Assembly (NCBI GenBank): GCA_022559985.1
Contig: JAFJTR010000010.1
Span: forward strand, 496,001-560,000
Reading direction: 5' to 3'
Source of the DNA: Parastagonospora avenae f. sp. tritici 18332-5
Lineage: Eukaryota; Ascomycota; Dothideomycetes; Pleosporales; Phaeosphaeriaceae
DNA length: 64,000 bases
In this document: one piece after another, positions 43,145 through 53,220 of the stretch
Position numbering within the stretch: position 1 is the first letter of the stretch
Layout of the letters: each line of letters begins with the position of its first letter
Made by a program: the position numbers and the translations under genes
Notes under the pieces: generated by a model
Database searches by the model: none
Told to the model about the DNA's origin: nothing
Seen by the model: only the letters and a program-made list of their open reading frames with translations

Positions 43145-43579
43145 TCACTGGTCTTCCTCAGTGATTTCGCACACTTTCTCCAGCTCTTTGCGCACGGCCT
43201 TGGTTCCTTCCACGATGGCCTTGTTTGGGATTTTCAGGTCGTACTTCTGCTCGTCTCCACTGGCGCCATTGACACCGTTCGTACCGTTGGAGTCGTTATT
43301 TGAGTCATCATCGCCCTGCATCTGGCGCTTGATCTTCTCCATGGCGAGTTTCTTCGCTTCATCAGCGGTCGACGCTTGGCCTGAGCGCAGGAGGTCGGTG
43401 ACGTAGCGCCTGAGCTCGTCCTTGAAGCCAGACTCGGCAAGCTGGCGGTCAAGAGCGCCTTCGATGTTGCGGATGCCGTCGCCTGAGAGAAGGGCGGAAT
43501 AAATGTTGTTGCGCAGCTCGAGCGAGATTCCATTCTGGGCTTCGGCAAGGCCCATGGTAACGGGTTTGTTGTTGGACAT
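43145..43579 (-). CDS. conserved small helical protein, function unknown
   Basis: Single exon of 144 aa from ATG 43579 (the open frame begins at a GTG 7 codons earlier). Residues 10-85 are predicted helical (GISLELRNNIYSALLSGDG, LAESGFKDELRRYVTDLL, ADEAKKLAMEKIKRQ); an acidic Asn/Asp/Gly linker (DDDSNNDSNGTNGVNG) follows, then a C-terminal block KYDLKIPNKAIVEGTKAVRKELEKVCEI. The two conserved-looking ends and the variable middle suggest a real, maintained fungal gene. I do not recognise a domain; no signal peptide or TM helix. A nuclear or transcription-complex role would be a guess. Confidence 0.7.
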   Translation of the reverse strand: MSNNKPVTMGLAEAQNGISLELRNNIYSALLSGDGIRNIEGALDRQLAESGFKDELRRYVTDLLRSGQASTADEAKKLAMEKIKRQMQGDDDSNNDSNGTNGVNGASGDEQKYDLKIPNKAIVEGTKAVRKELEKVCEITEEDQ

Positions 43580-44709
43580 GTTTGGAATGGATGGGTGCAC
43601 AGGGCAAGGAGCTGCTGCGGGATTTGATGCGTGTGGCCTCGAGCTCCGGTATGGCTCACGCTGGGTCAGGCTGAATCAGAACGACGGCCGATTTATGTCT
43701 CGTGCTAATGCGCGTGCTGTGCTGTTTCCAGTGTTTGGGCGAGTCGAGCGGATGCAAAGTGGTGAGATGAGGCCCAAGAGGGATGTACGACCGTTAATAA
43801 GGAGATTGTCGAAATTTCGGGTAGTGAAAATCGGTGAAGATCCGTGGAGCCGATATGGGTGGAGGTCTATGTGGACTAGGCCCCGTGACTCGGGGTGTGC
43901 TGCCAAACTGAGCGGTGGTGGGAGACGAGGTGTTGTGGTTGCGGAGTGAGCAGGGGGTCGCAACGATTTAATGTAGGCTGTAAGATGTTGTTCGATCTAT
44001 TTCTGCCACAAAGGGTGGGTGTGTGACAGCTTGGTAGCGAGTAGGTATTGACGTTGGCGATGGTACCTGAGGGAGGAAGCTTGGGCCGGCGGTCCATCAA
44101 TGGTCCCGCATTTGCTTCGCGCGGTTCGGTTCTATAGCCGCCCGGGATGCATGGCAGGTGCATGTCTTGATTGAGATAGCCAGTCCGCCGGCTGGGAGCC
44201 CTTCACTGTCTGCCTCTGCACCGCCCATTGCTGCTGTCGGCTATAGCCCAGAAGACAGAAGACTCTTCAGACGGCCTGCTGTGTATTGCATTCTGCCTGC
44301 ATCGCCGCCGTGTCTTGTTGCTGCTGCTGCCCGCCCAACATCAGCAGGCGTCGACAACAAAGCGCTTAACGTCCTGCAAGGCCTCAGACAGCAGCGACAA
44401 CCGCTCCCCGCCTTCCCTCAGGACCCTCCACCGTCTCGACGTCCCTCCAGCACGGCACGCCAGCACCCGAGTCGCTCCCGTCGAGGGCGAAACACGCCGG
44501 CCCAATCTCGCTTCGTCTCAGACAGGGTGCGCATTCACGACGAGCACCTCGCGTCGGCGGGAATCCAGGACCAGCATCAGATCTGGTGCTGCTCCACCTG
44601 ATAGCAGCGATCTCCCCTCCGCGAGCTCTGCCCAGCTCGGTGGCATCCGCTCTCTTCCCTCCAGCGACCACTCCTCCAACCCGCCACACGACGCCCGACG
44701 TCATCTGCT
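43580..44709. other. divergent intergenic region upstream of ste50
   Basis: 1.13 kb between divergent starts. The stretch 44228-44709 is Ser/Arg/Pro-coding in all frames and open from a TTG, typical of a GC-rich CT/CA leader; I treat it as the ste50 promoter and 5' leader. No separate gene supported. Confidence 0.45.
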
Positions 44710-46402
44710 ATGGCCTACGCGACCAAGTACCACGAGGACTCGGACGCCGACGACGAGTTTGAGCGCAGCGTCATGAGTCCCGCGCTGCCGCCCGATTATG
44801 AGCACTCGCCCACCAGCTCTGGGCCGCTGAGCACCGAGCACACGCCCACCACCTTCACTCACTCGCGGGACAGCAAGAGCAGCCCCACGGGCCTGCTGAT
44901 GGAGTGGACCGAGGAGCAGGTGGCAGACTTCATATCAGACCTCGGATTGGAGCAGTATGCAGACACGTTTGCTGGTATGTCGTGTCATGTTCGTGCAGTG
45001 TCATCGATTGTGCTAACATGGCAACAGAGGAGGTTATTTCGGGCGATGTGCTCGCAGCTCTCCAGCATGCAGAGCTGAAGGAGATGGGCGTCAACAGCGT
45101 CGGACATCGTCTCACCATCCTCAAGGCCGTCTACGAAATGAAGGTCAAGCAGAACGTGCCGATAGAACCGGACGACTACGTGCCCTTGTGTAAGTACTGC
45201 TTTCCAGTCCTCAAAACATAACCTAATCAAACCTCTCTCCAGCTGCGGACACGTCGGCACAGGAAGCCCCACCAACGCAGGACGACTTTGCCAAGGTCAT
45301 CAGAGTTGTTCAGATGCGAGACGAGCGGATACACACAGCCGAGTCTGAGCTGCGGCACCTCAGAGAAGACCTGGGCAGAGTGATAGACGAGAACAAGCGA
45401 TTGCGCGAAGAAATGCTGCCGCTGTTGCGCATGCTGAAAGACAGTCAGCACCCGCTACCTCAGCAGCCACTACCAACCACACACGAACACCCTGTCACAT
45501 CTCCACCGGCTACTCAAGAGAGATCCGCCGGAAGCAGTTTGTCCCGTAAGTTTTCTACCAAGAAACTTTTCCTTGGGTCAGCTCCAAAGAACCCGTCTCC
45601 AACAATTCAAGAGCACCGCACTCTCATCGATCATTCTTCGTTGGATCCTTCGGCAGCAGCTGTGGCAGCGTCCTCACACCTCACAGCATCTCTCGGCGCA
45701 GTTCCACAATTGTCGCCCAGCTCTATTGCCCAACCATCGCCCACATCGCCTGCCTATGCGCAGAACCAAAGCCGACAACAATACGCTCGCGACATGCGAA
45801 GCGGGCACGACCACGACACGCCAAGCTGGCCACAGTCCAGCAACTGGGCGTCAGACTCGACCATGGTATCCGACCGTAACCGCGATCCCCGCGCAACACC
45901 CGCACCGCTTTCTTCACGACCATTACGAAATAATGCCCAGCAAACGCCAAACCCTGACGACCGAGATCCGCCATTATCTGGCGGTTCCAGTACTATGAAT
46001 GCTCCCACGTCGGCCCCCGCTTCGACGCCATCTACGAACCCGCAAGTCGAAATCTTCAAATCATTCCGAGTATCTATCGACGATCCGTGTCACAAAGTGC
46101 TGCCGGTTGCGCTCAAGAAATACAATATTACAGCAGATTGGCGGCAATACGCACTATACATTGTGCACGGTGATCAGGAGCGCTGCTTGGGGTTGAACGA
46201 GCGGCCTTTGATCTTGTTCAAACAGTTAGACAAGGAAGGTCGGAAACCCATGTTCATGTTACGGAAACACGCCGCGCCAGCAGAAGGTCACGTCAGCACC
46301 GTCGGCGGAAATGATGTTCGACCTGTACCATCCGGATCAGACGGATTTGGAGGGTGGGGCAACAACAATAGAGGAACGCCACTACCAGGGGGCGTGTTGT
46401 AG
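44710..46402 (+). CDS. ste50: MAPK adaptor Ste50
   Basis: Exons 44710-44974, 45028-45189, 45243-46402; introns 44975-45027, 45190-45242 (both 53 nt). Product 528 aa. Ste50 tethers the MAPKKK Ste11 through SAM-SAM contact and links it to Cdc42/Ras at the membrane in mating, filamentation and osmotic pathways. Seen: acidic N-terminus; SAM domain about 63-130 (WTEEQVADFISDLGLEQYAD, split by intron 1, then MGVNSVGHRLTILKAVYEMK); coiled coil about 160-210 (heptads from RVVQMRDERIHTAESELRHL); a long Ser/Pro/Gln-rich linker; Ras-association domain about 411-485 (FKSFRVSIDDPCHKVLPVALKKY ... FKQLDKEGRKPMFMLRKH, broken here); Gly/Asn-rich tail. Order and length match filamentous fungal Ste50 proteins. 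Confidence 0.93.
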
Positions 46403-47826
46403 AAGGATGATATGTACGAAGGGTATACCTAGTGCCCTTGTTTTTGGGCATATAAGAGCTTGGAATCAGCTATAGGATCGCCGAAAACCAGCGCCGATCA
46501 ATCTAGAGAAAGCATGGGGGTCTTTTAGAAGCGCACTACTGCGCCCTCCGCAGGGGCATGGTCTGATCGGAGGGTACAAGACAATGCATCGAGTTCGGAG
46601 TTTGGCGCGGTCACGACATACTTTTTCCATGGATTCTGGAATGGTGCATAGCATCGCACGGCTTTACTTTGCATCGCATGACGCAGTCCTTGGCGGCATC
46701 GTCACGGTGGAGACGGGACACGCGAAAAATGTGGGACGGACGAGGGAGCACGCGAAAGACTGTCACTTTGACACGATAGTCGTTGCCACATTAGGACGTG
46801 CTCAGATGAGATAGGGCGATTTCTGGAAGATATAGGGATGTTGTACGAGAGCTTGGAGACATGTCACAGTGTAGCGGTGTTGTCAGCAGCATGCTCTCAC
46901 TATGTGGTTTCGCCATCTACATACCACATATGTCGAAATCTAAAAGAAACATTTCATGCATCCCATCAATCAATCTATCAATCCAAAGCTCCTGACCATA
47001 TTGATGCGTGCTGCATTCAACAATGCTTCAACGTCCATCTAACAGTACAAAGTAGGTACCTGACCCCCATCCAGGGATCGACCCTCCACAAGCCATGTTT
47101 CACCATCCCTCGCACCCACCCGCACACCACCGCGTCTCAGACATTGTTCGAGAAGCTCATGCGTCGGTCCTATCTTGGGAAATAAAGTTTGCAGATTAGT
47201 GGGGCCCCCGAGCCCGGGAAGGGGTGTGCGCTACGGGGGAAACGCATGAACGGTGTGGACTGGGAAGAAGGAAAGGGCAAACGCATTGACGCGTCGTTTG
47301 GGGATCATTGGGTGGGTGGCAAGGGTGGGGCTGGACTTTGGAATTGGAATTAGGATTAGAATTGGAATTGGAATTGGGGGGAGGTGGAGGGGGTGAAGAT
47401 GATGAATGTGAGGGTGTGGGATGTGGATTTGGGGAGTTTTGGGAAAGATAGAGAGTGGCATTTTGTGAGAACGAGTTGAGGGAATGGTTCACGGTCGTCA
47501 TTCAAGGTATTTCAGAGTCATGCACAACATCCAACGCCGGCTAGGTTCGTTGAAGTATCGCGAGTCACGACGAGACGCTGGCGCGCGTTGTGCTCGGTGA
47601 AGAATCCGCTTCTCTCCATCCTGGGGCGGTGCCATGTCGACATTCTCCACAGGGTCCTCTCGTGTTCCATGCAGCTGGTAATCATGTCACCGTTAGATCC
47701 AGGACCGCGCTGTCGCAGGGTACGGCCGCACGCTGGCAAGCAAGTATATCCTAGCACCATCACCTTGTGACAAGTCGAACTGCGCCTTCTTGCGTGCCCT
47801 AGAATAGCATTGCTCGCAGACCCTTT
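46403..47826. other. intergenic, 1.4 kb, with low-complexity block
   Basis: Between the convergent ste50 and csl4 stops. No gene seen; the minus frame 47196-47501 is an artefact of the purine-rich block (Pro/Ser/Asn runs). See the separate repeat entry. Confidence 0.5.
47339..47440. repeat. GGAATT-type microsatellite and homopurine tract
   Basis: Imperfect hexamer repeat of GGAATT (about six units, with GGATTA variants) at 47339-47376 runs straight into a G/A-only stretch with GGGGGGAGGTGGAGGGGG. The G-runs could form triplex or quadruplex DNA; that is an inference. Confidence 0.7.
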
Positions 47827-48468
47827 TCAAAACGGCTTAGCAGCCTTCCTGCTCTCGCCTTTGCCAGTCACCGGATCCCTAAACTCCTTCCAACTAACCG
47901 GATACATCAGCCTGCCCTCCTCGCTCCTGGCCATGACGACGCCAAACTCGTTCCGATCCGTCGCGACGTAGTAATTGCTCTGGTCGCCCAGACTGATCAC
48001 GACGCCTCGGATGAGATCGCCCACGCGGAAGCTGTCTTCGATCTTGATCTTGTCCTTTTCCGTCGCGCGGATGTCCTCGCGCCGTATCTGACCCTGGAAG
48101 GCTTCGCGGCAGACGGTGTCGCCTATGACGAGGATCTCGCATGTGGCGAAGCGTGCGCCGAGACGCGTTATGCGCGCGAGAACGGTGCTGTCGACTTCGG
48201 GGAGGATAGGTGCGCCGCCGCCGCTGCCTGTGCCCAGTATGCCTGGGTCTGACGTGGTGTTTGGTTGCCGTGATATTGAGAGAAGTGGGACAAGTTTTGA
48301 CTTTGAGGTTGTAGAAGCAGTTTGTGACGCGCGCGATGGTGATGACATGACAGGTCCAGCTATTGAAGCGTAGATTTGCTGCTCGTGAATGTGCGTGCCA
48401 GGACCTGGCAGGTATTTGTCTGTTGGTCCGAGGAGCTGCCCTGGTAGGGCTAGAGATGGGAGAGCCAT
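47827..48468 (-). CDS. csl4: exosome cap subunit Csl4
   Basis: Single exon, 213 aa, ATG at 48468. Csl4 is one of the three S1/KH cap proteins that guide RNA into the exosome. The N-terminal domain has the family pattern LPGQLLGPTDKYLPGPGTHI (position 9-28), a beta-barrel start. A Ser/Thr-rich insert follows. From about residue 92 the S1-like core reads VLARITRLGARFATCEILVIGD, then GQIRREDIRATEKDKIKIED-like text (FQGQIRREDIRA), DLIRGVVISLGDQSNYYVAT and LGVV-type strands, ending with YPVSWKEFRDPVTGKGESRK. The zinc-ribbon Cys found in archaeal Csl4 are absent, as in fungi. Length and order fit fungal homologues. Confidence 0.92.
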   Translation of the reverse strand: MALPSLALPGQLLGPTDKYLPGPGTHIHEQQIYASIAGPVMSSPSRASQTASTTSKSKLVPLLSISRQPNTTSDPGILGTGSGGGAPILPEVDSTVLARITRLGARFATCEILVIGDTVCREAFQGQIRREDIRATEKDKIKIEDSFRVGDLIRGVVISLGDQSNYYVATDRNEFGVVMARSEEGRLMYPVSWKEFRDPVTGKGESRKAAKPF

Positions 48469-49069
48469 TATCGTGGTGGTGCAGTGCTGTATAGGGTGCG
48501 ATTGATGCGAGGTTTTCAGTCGCCTTACTATGTATTATGTCGTTCGTAACAATTCGCAGTGTTCCGTGTTTAGGCGGACGTTGTGTGTTGAGTTGTAGCT
48601 GGAGGTGATCGTCGAAGAAGCTCTGGAACTTTTTGATTCGGGAGAGCTACTCGCCTATTGTTGCGTCATCAGTCGGCTAAACATGCCCCACCTGCACCTT
48701 GACATCAAGAAAGACGTGCAGGATAGATAATTGGATTACCACGATGCTTTGATAAGACACTACATTACTCTACTGAACGTTGTGTTTGCGATGGGCGTCT
48801 GAAGCGCGCCAGCACTAGCCATGCCACCGCGAGCAGCACATTGGGCTATCAACGCCCGGCTGCTGTCCACATGAGAGAACGCCTTTTTGCCCAGTTCATG
48901 TATGCATACATTGCTCCAGTCGCCGAGTCATGCAAATCCTCCCACAAAATCATCAAGTTCATTCGCTCATGCTCACATTCCGGTAGGTAAACCGACCGAT
49001 CTGCCCTTCCCTAAGTTTCGTGCATTGGGTCCCGAGTTTTGGCATGACCCTGCGTTCCCGCTCCGGCGA
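48469..49069. other. intergenic upstream of csl4
   Basis: 601 bases, holding the csl4 promoter and the 3' region of the GTPase gene. Nothing else recognised. Confidence 0.5.
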
Positions 49070-50403
49070 CTAGACGGCTTGGTAGAGCAGGAGGGGCTCG
49101 CCGATGTTCTCTATCTCCGGTATCGTGCATTTCAGGTCGAAGGCTTTCGAAAGCACAATCTTGAATATCTGCGGACAGTTAGTGCTATACATGTATTGAC
49201 TCGCGACGATGCATACTTTCTGGACGTTGATGCTGTGGCTCGTACTGCTGAAGATTAGACTAGCCTTCATCGCTCTCGCGAATCGCTTGGCCTGGCGCGC
49301 GTCAGTCAGATCTCAATGGTCAGAACTACTCTCATACCTGGTTGGATATTTCTTCCTGCTCTTCACGCGGGAAGTTGACAAAGTGATCATACTTGGTACC
49401 GACCAAGAAAGGGATCGCAGTCTTGTTGAAGCCACGCCCTTGGCGATACCACTCCTTGATCGAGTTCAGTGTGCTCTTTCTGGTCAAGTCGAACATGAAG
49501 AGTATGGCCACGGCATCGTTGCAGACCAACGGCAACATGTTCACGAACTCGCGCTGACCACCAAGATCCCAGATGGAGAAGGTGATTTCGGTGTTCCGGA
49601 TGGAGATGGTCTTCTCCATGAAGTTGACACCTGTGCGGGTTAGCAAATACACAAACACGCGGTGTAGATCAATTCATACCAAGTGTTTGGATGTAGTCTT
49701 CATCCCAGCTGCCCTCGACATATTTCACCATGAGACTGGTCTTGCCGATCTGCGCATCTCCAACCATGCCAACCTTGATTACCACACTGGCGTTTTTGCT
49801 GGCAGCCTCTGGCGGGGTGGGTTGCTGCTGTTGTTGTTGCGCGCTCCGCTGGTTCTGATCCTGATATGAATTTGACCTTGAACCGCCGTCCGACGCTGGG
49901 TAGCGTCCCATCTGCGAGCTCGGCCGCGAGTGCGACTGGCCCATGTGTGTCTCTTTGCTACCATCATAGTAGCCGTGCCGTGGCGGCGTGTCGGCGTCTG
50001 AAGGTGTGTTGAAGCGCGAGCCATTGTGGGTAGTGTACTGGTAGGCGGTGTCGGAGTATGACGTCGAGGGTCGGTGTGGTTCTGGAGTGTAGCCGTTGTT
50101 GTTCTGCGCATAGGCGCCGTTGTTCGGGTGGAAGTCTGGCAGCGGACCCGCGGTGGAAGCTGTAATGGTCGTGTTCTGGCTGTCGTCCACGTCCATAGTC
50201 TGGTCCATGTGCTTTTGCGTTTCTTGGGTTTCGGCGACGATGGGCTGTTGCGGTTGCGGTTGCGGTTGCGGCGGCGGCTGCATGTGTGGCTGCACTTCTT
50301 CGACAAGCACGTGTTGCTGCTGCTGTATGTCGTCGCTGAGTATCTGTGGGGGCGCTTCTTGCATGTGGCCCTCGCTGACCATGTGCTCCGGGTGCATCTC
50401 CAT
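49070..50403 (-). CDS. spg1: septation GTPase Spg1/Tem1 with long Q-rich N-terminus
   Basis: Minus strand exons 50403-49680, 49630-49338, 49291-49217, 49168-49070; introns 49679-49631, 49337-49292, 49216-49169 (46-49 nt). Product 396 aa. Spg1/Tem1 is the Ras-like switch at the spindle pole body that starts the septation-initiation/mitotic-exit network. Residues 1-205 are disordered and rich in Gln, His, Ser and Pro (PQPQPQPQQP, QQQQQQ). The G domain follows: G1 GDAQIGKTS at about 214, switch I with TLGVNFMEK, G3 WDLGGQREF (Gln in the usual place), G4 as VGTKYDHF (the TKxD variant diagnostic of Spg1/Tem1), and LIFSSTSHSINVQK as G5 (SxSx). The C-terminus has no CAAX box, as known for this branch. 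Each intron junction restores the conserved text. Confidence 0.93.
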
Positions 50404-50888
50404 GGCGAAGATTTGTTGGTGTTTGTCTATGCGCTTGACTCGAGACTCCTAGGATGTCGTCGGTGGGCGAATAGGAGAGGTGCAAACGCCGGTCGAAGCA
50501 CAGCCAAAACAGCCCCGCTGCAGCTGAATGCGCGCACGCGTCGAGACCTGGCCTGTCGGTATAGAGGGAAGTGCTATGTGTGCTGGATCATGTGTTGACG
50601 CGTGGTGAAGACGTGCAGCAGTGCAGTGTCCTTCGTAGCCCGGGTGGCTCTGTTAGGCGCTACGGGGACGAGTGCAGTCAATTGGGTGGCTTGCTTGGGT
50701 ACACTTGGTCGACCGCCCTGGGAGCGTTTAGAGCCCTGGAGAGCGATGATGGCAGCTGAACAGTGCGCTGCGCTAAGATACGGCGATAGGCGACCAAAAA
50801 GTTCGACGCAGGAAATTTCCCCGCGGCGAAGACGCTTTTTGAGACATTCACACCACAACCACACGAACACCCCAGACCACACCAAATC
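50404..50888. promoter_or_regulatory. divergent promoter spg1 / rrb1
   Basis: 485 bases between divergent ATGs. GCGATGATGG near 50742 resembles the PAC element (GCGATGAG) of yeast ribosome-biogenesis genes by 7 of 8 bases, but one weak match in 485 bases is not evidence. Confidence 0.35.
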
Positions 50889-52417
50889 ATGGCGAAGCGA
50901 CCAGCCGACTCAGAGCAGGAGCAGGAGGCGATCAAAAATGGAGACCGTCCCATGGAAATCGATCAAGACGAGGTCGGCGACTTTGAGGACGAGTTCGAGG
51001 ATGAATTTGAGAGCGAGGATGAAATTCTTGAAGCGGGTGTAGATGGACGGCCAGACGAGGAGAGAGAGGCAGAAGAGCGCGAAAGTACGTCTTGGACAGT
51101 CAACGTCGCAATGCGCGCAGTCGTTAACACTATCCAGATGGCATGGACGTTGATCAAGGCACCTTCATACCCGGGCGACACAAGCTCTCGCCAGGCGAAA
51201 CCCTGAATCCCGATCTCTCCACATATGAGATGCTACACACCCTCGAAGCGCCATGGCCATGTCTGTCATGCGACATAATACCAGACGGCCTGGGCTCAGA
51301 CCGCAAAACCTACCCCGCAACCGTCTACGCAGTTGCAGGTACCCAGGCGGCGCGAGGACGAGATAAGGAAAACCAGATCATGGTCATGAAGATGAGCAGT
51401 CTGTCGCGCATGGAGAAGGAGGACGAGGAAGAGGAGGATGATTCCGACGATGAGGCCTCAGATCCGATTCTCGAGACCAAGTCGATACCACTGACGAGCT
51501 GCACAAACCGCATACGCGCACATCAGACATCACAAAGCACGTCCGCCGCACCTCCCACCACCCTCGCAGCCGCCATGACCGAGTCAGGGCAGGTCCTCGT
51601 CTACGATGTCACCCCACACCTCACTGCCTTCGACATGCCCGGTACCACCATCACTCCCACACAAAACAAGCCTGTATGCACAATACGCGCACACAAGGCG
51701 AACGAGGGCTATGCGTTGGACTGGTCACCAATGATCCCCGAAGGAAAGCTTCTGACGGGGGATGTTGCCGGCAACATCTTCACTACCACACGAACACAAG
51801 GCGGAGGCTTCGTCACCGACACCACACCGTTCACGGGACACAAGGGCACAGTGGAAGAACTGCAATGGTCGCCGACGGAGAAGCACGTCTTCGCTTCAGC
51901 GTCCAACGACGGCACAGTCAAGATCTGGGATGCGCGATCAAAGTCCCGTAAAGCAGCCGTCAACGTCAAAGTCTCCAAGACCGACGTCAACGTCCTGAGC
52001 TGGTCGCATCAGACCGCACATCTCCTCGCCACCGGTGCAGACGACGGCGAATGGGCAGTCTGGGACTTGCGGCAGTGGAAGCCGTCAACGTCCATGGCCA
52101 GCGATGTCAAGCCCACGCCTGTCGCAAACTACACTTTCCACAAGGAGCAGATCACGTCGGTCGAGTGGCATCCTACCGACGACAGTATTGTGCTAGTGTG
52201 CGCTGGCGACAACACACTCACGCTGTGGGACTTGGCCGTTGAGCTTGACGACGAAGAGAGCAGAGATACGGCGGGTGTGCAGGACGTGCCACCGCAGTTA
52301 CTGTTCGTGCACTACATGGACCAGATCAAAGAAGCACACTGGCACCCGCAAATACCAGGCACCATCATGGCAACGGGCGGGTCAGGATTCGGCGTCTTCA
52401 AGACGATTAGCGTGTAG
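50889..52417 (+). CDS. rrb1: ribosome assembly WD40 protein Rrb1 (GRWD1)
   Basis: Exons 50889-51084 and 51138-52417; intron 51085-51137 (GTACGT...CCAG). Product 491 aa. Rrb1 is the dedicated chaperone of ribosomal protein uL3 (Rpl3) in the nucleolus. Seen: acidic N-terminus (DFEDEFEDEFESEDE); the histone-chaperone-like N-terminal segment TYEMLHTLEAPWPCLSCDII at about 90-110 (CAF1C_H4-bd type); an acidic loop EDEEEEDDSDDE; then WD repeats from about 200 (ANEGYALDWSP, GHKGTVEELQWSP with KIWDAR, DVNVLSWS with AVWDLRQW, EQITSVEWHP with TLWDLAVEL, HWHPQIPGTIMATGG). The order and the C-terminal GFGVFKTISV match fungal GRWD1. Confidence 0.93.
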
Positions 52418-52749
52418 TTTGTGTTGTGGCAGCAAGAAAGCAATTAAAAAATATACACACCCCTTCCAATTCTGTGTGGCCGAGCAGATCCGCAAAGTGC
52501 TCCTTGCAAAGGAACTCTGTTGCTATATGCGACGTTCGCAATCGGTGCATTCCATGATCCTAGCGCTTCTTTGTCACGCGCGATCACGTTACTTGCGTCC
52601 TTTCACCAAATCCGGTACATGCACAACAAAGAAGTTGTATCTTCCACAAATAGCTTTTGATTCAAGACACTTCCGATGTTCAAGTAACTCGATTTCTCTG
52701 TCATACCTGTCCAGATTATCCTACAGAACTGCATCCACTTGAACTCAAC
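52418..52749. other. intergenic
   Basis: 332 bases between rrb1 and the next + gene; A-rich 3' end of rrb1, then a CT-rich leader. Nothing else seen. Confidence 0.5.
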
Positions 52750-53220
52750 ATGGCGCCCTCGACACCTCCTCGCCAGCACGACTCCCCATACCCACTATCC
52801 TCGCCCTCACGTTCCCCACAACAACCGTTCCCATCTCCCCTCTACACTTCCAAGATCCTGCACGTCGCAGATATAAGCTATCCAGAATCCTACCTGCGCA
52901 CGCCATTGCCGCTGTTACCTTTTCAGCAACCAAAGTGGCTTAGCAAACCTGCCGACAAAGAGCCTACGAGTCCGGGACTAGGGGCCTACGAGCTAGACGA
53001 GAGTCTTGGTGAGATTCTGGAGTCGATTGAGGGACGGGATGAAGGGGATTTTCAGGAGAAGAGGGATGTTTGGGGAGATGGGAAGAGGGAATGGGAGGAG
53101 TGGGAGGAGAGGGGGAGCTTGAAGAGGGATTGGTCTGGGTTAGGAGAGCAAGCGAGTGGGAAAAGAGGGTTCGAAGATGGGGAGGGCAGTGAGAGAGTGA
53201 GGAAGAAGTGTAAAGCGTAG
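52750..53220 (+). CDS. small Pro/Ser then acidic protein
   Basis: Single exon of 156 aa, ATG 52750 (CAACATGG context). Residues 1-30 are Pro/Ser-rich (SPYPLSSPSRSPQQPFPSP), with S-P sites that could be phosphorylated. Residues 35-65 hold the one conserved-looking block (KILHVADISYPESYLRTPLP and FQQPKWLSK). The rest is highly charged (GDGKREWEEWEERG) and ends with a basic RVRKKCKA nuclear-type tail. The coding strand of the C-terminal half is almost pure purine. No domain recognised. It resembles short nuclear fungal proteins of unknown role. Confidence 0.6.
   Translation: MAPSTPPRQHDSPYPLSSPSRSPQQPFPSPLYTSKILHVADISYPESYLRTPLPLLPFQQPKWLSKPADKEPTSPGLGAYELDESLGEILESIEGRDEGDFQEKRDVWGDGKREWEEWEERGSLKRDWSGLGEQASGKRGFEDGEGSERVRKKCKA

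Noticed and set aside
44228..44776. 182-codon frame overlapping the ste50 start
   Set aside because: Opens with TTG, is Ser/Arg/Pro-only in composition and overlaps the SAM-protein start in another frame; best read as leader.
47196..47501. 101-codon Pro/Ser/Asn-rich minus frame
   Set aside because: Produced by the GGAATT repeat and homopurine tract read on the other strand.
50074..50598. 174-codon + frame opposite the Spg1 Q-rich segment
   Set aside because: Leu/Val-rich translation of the antisense of CAG/CAA-rich DNA; it crosses the spg1 start and has no domain.
50740..50752. PAC-like GCGATGATG upstream of rrb1
   Set aside because: Imperfect and single, with no accompanying RRPE (AAAAATTTT); equivalent sites were not found before utp8, csl4 or rrp46.
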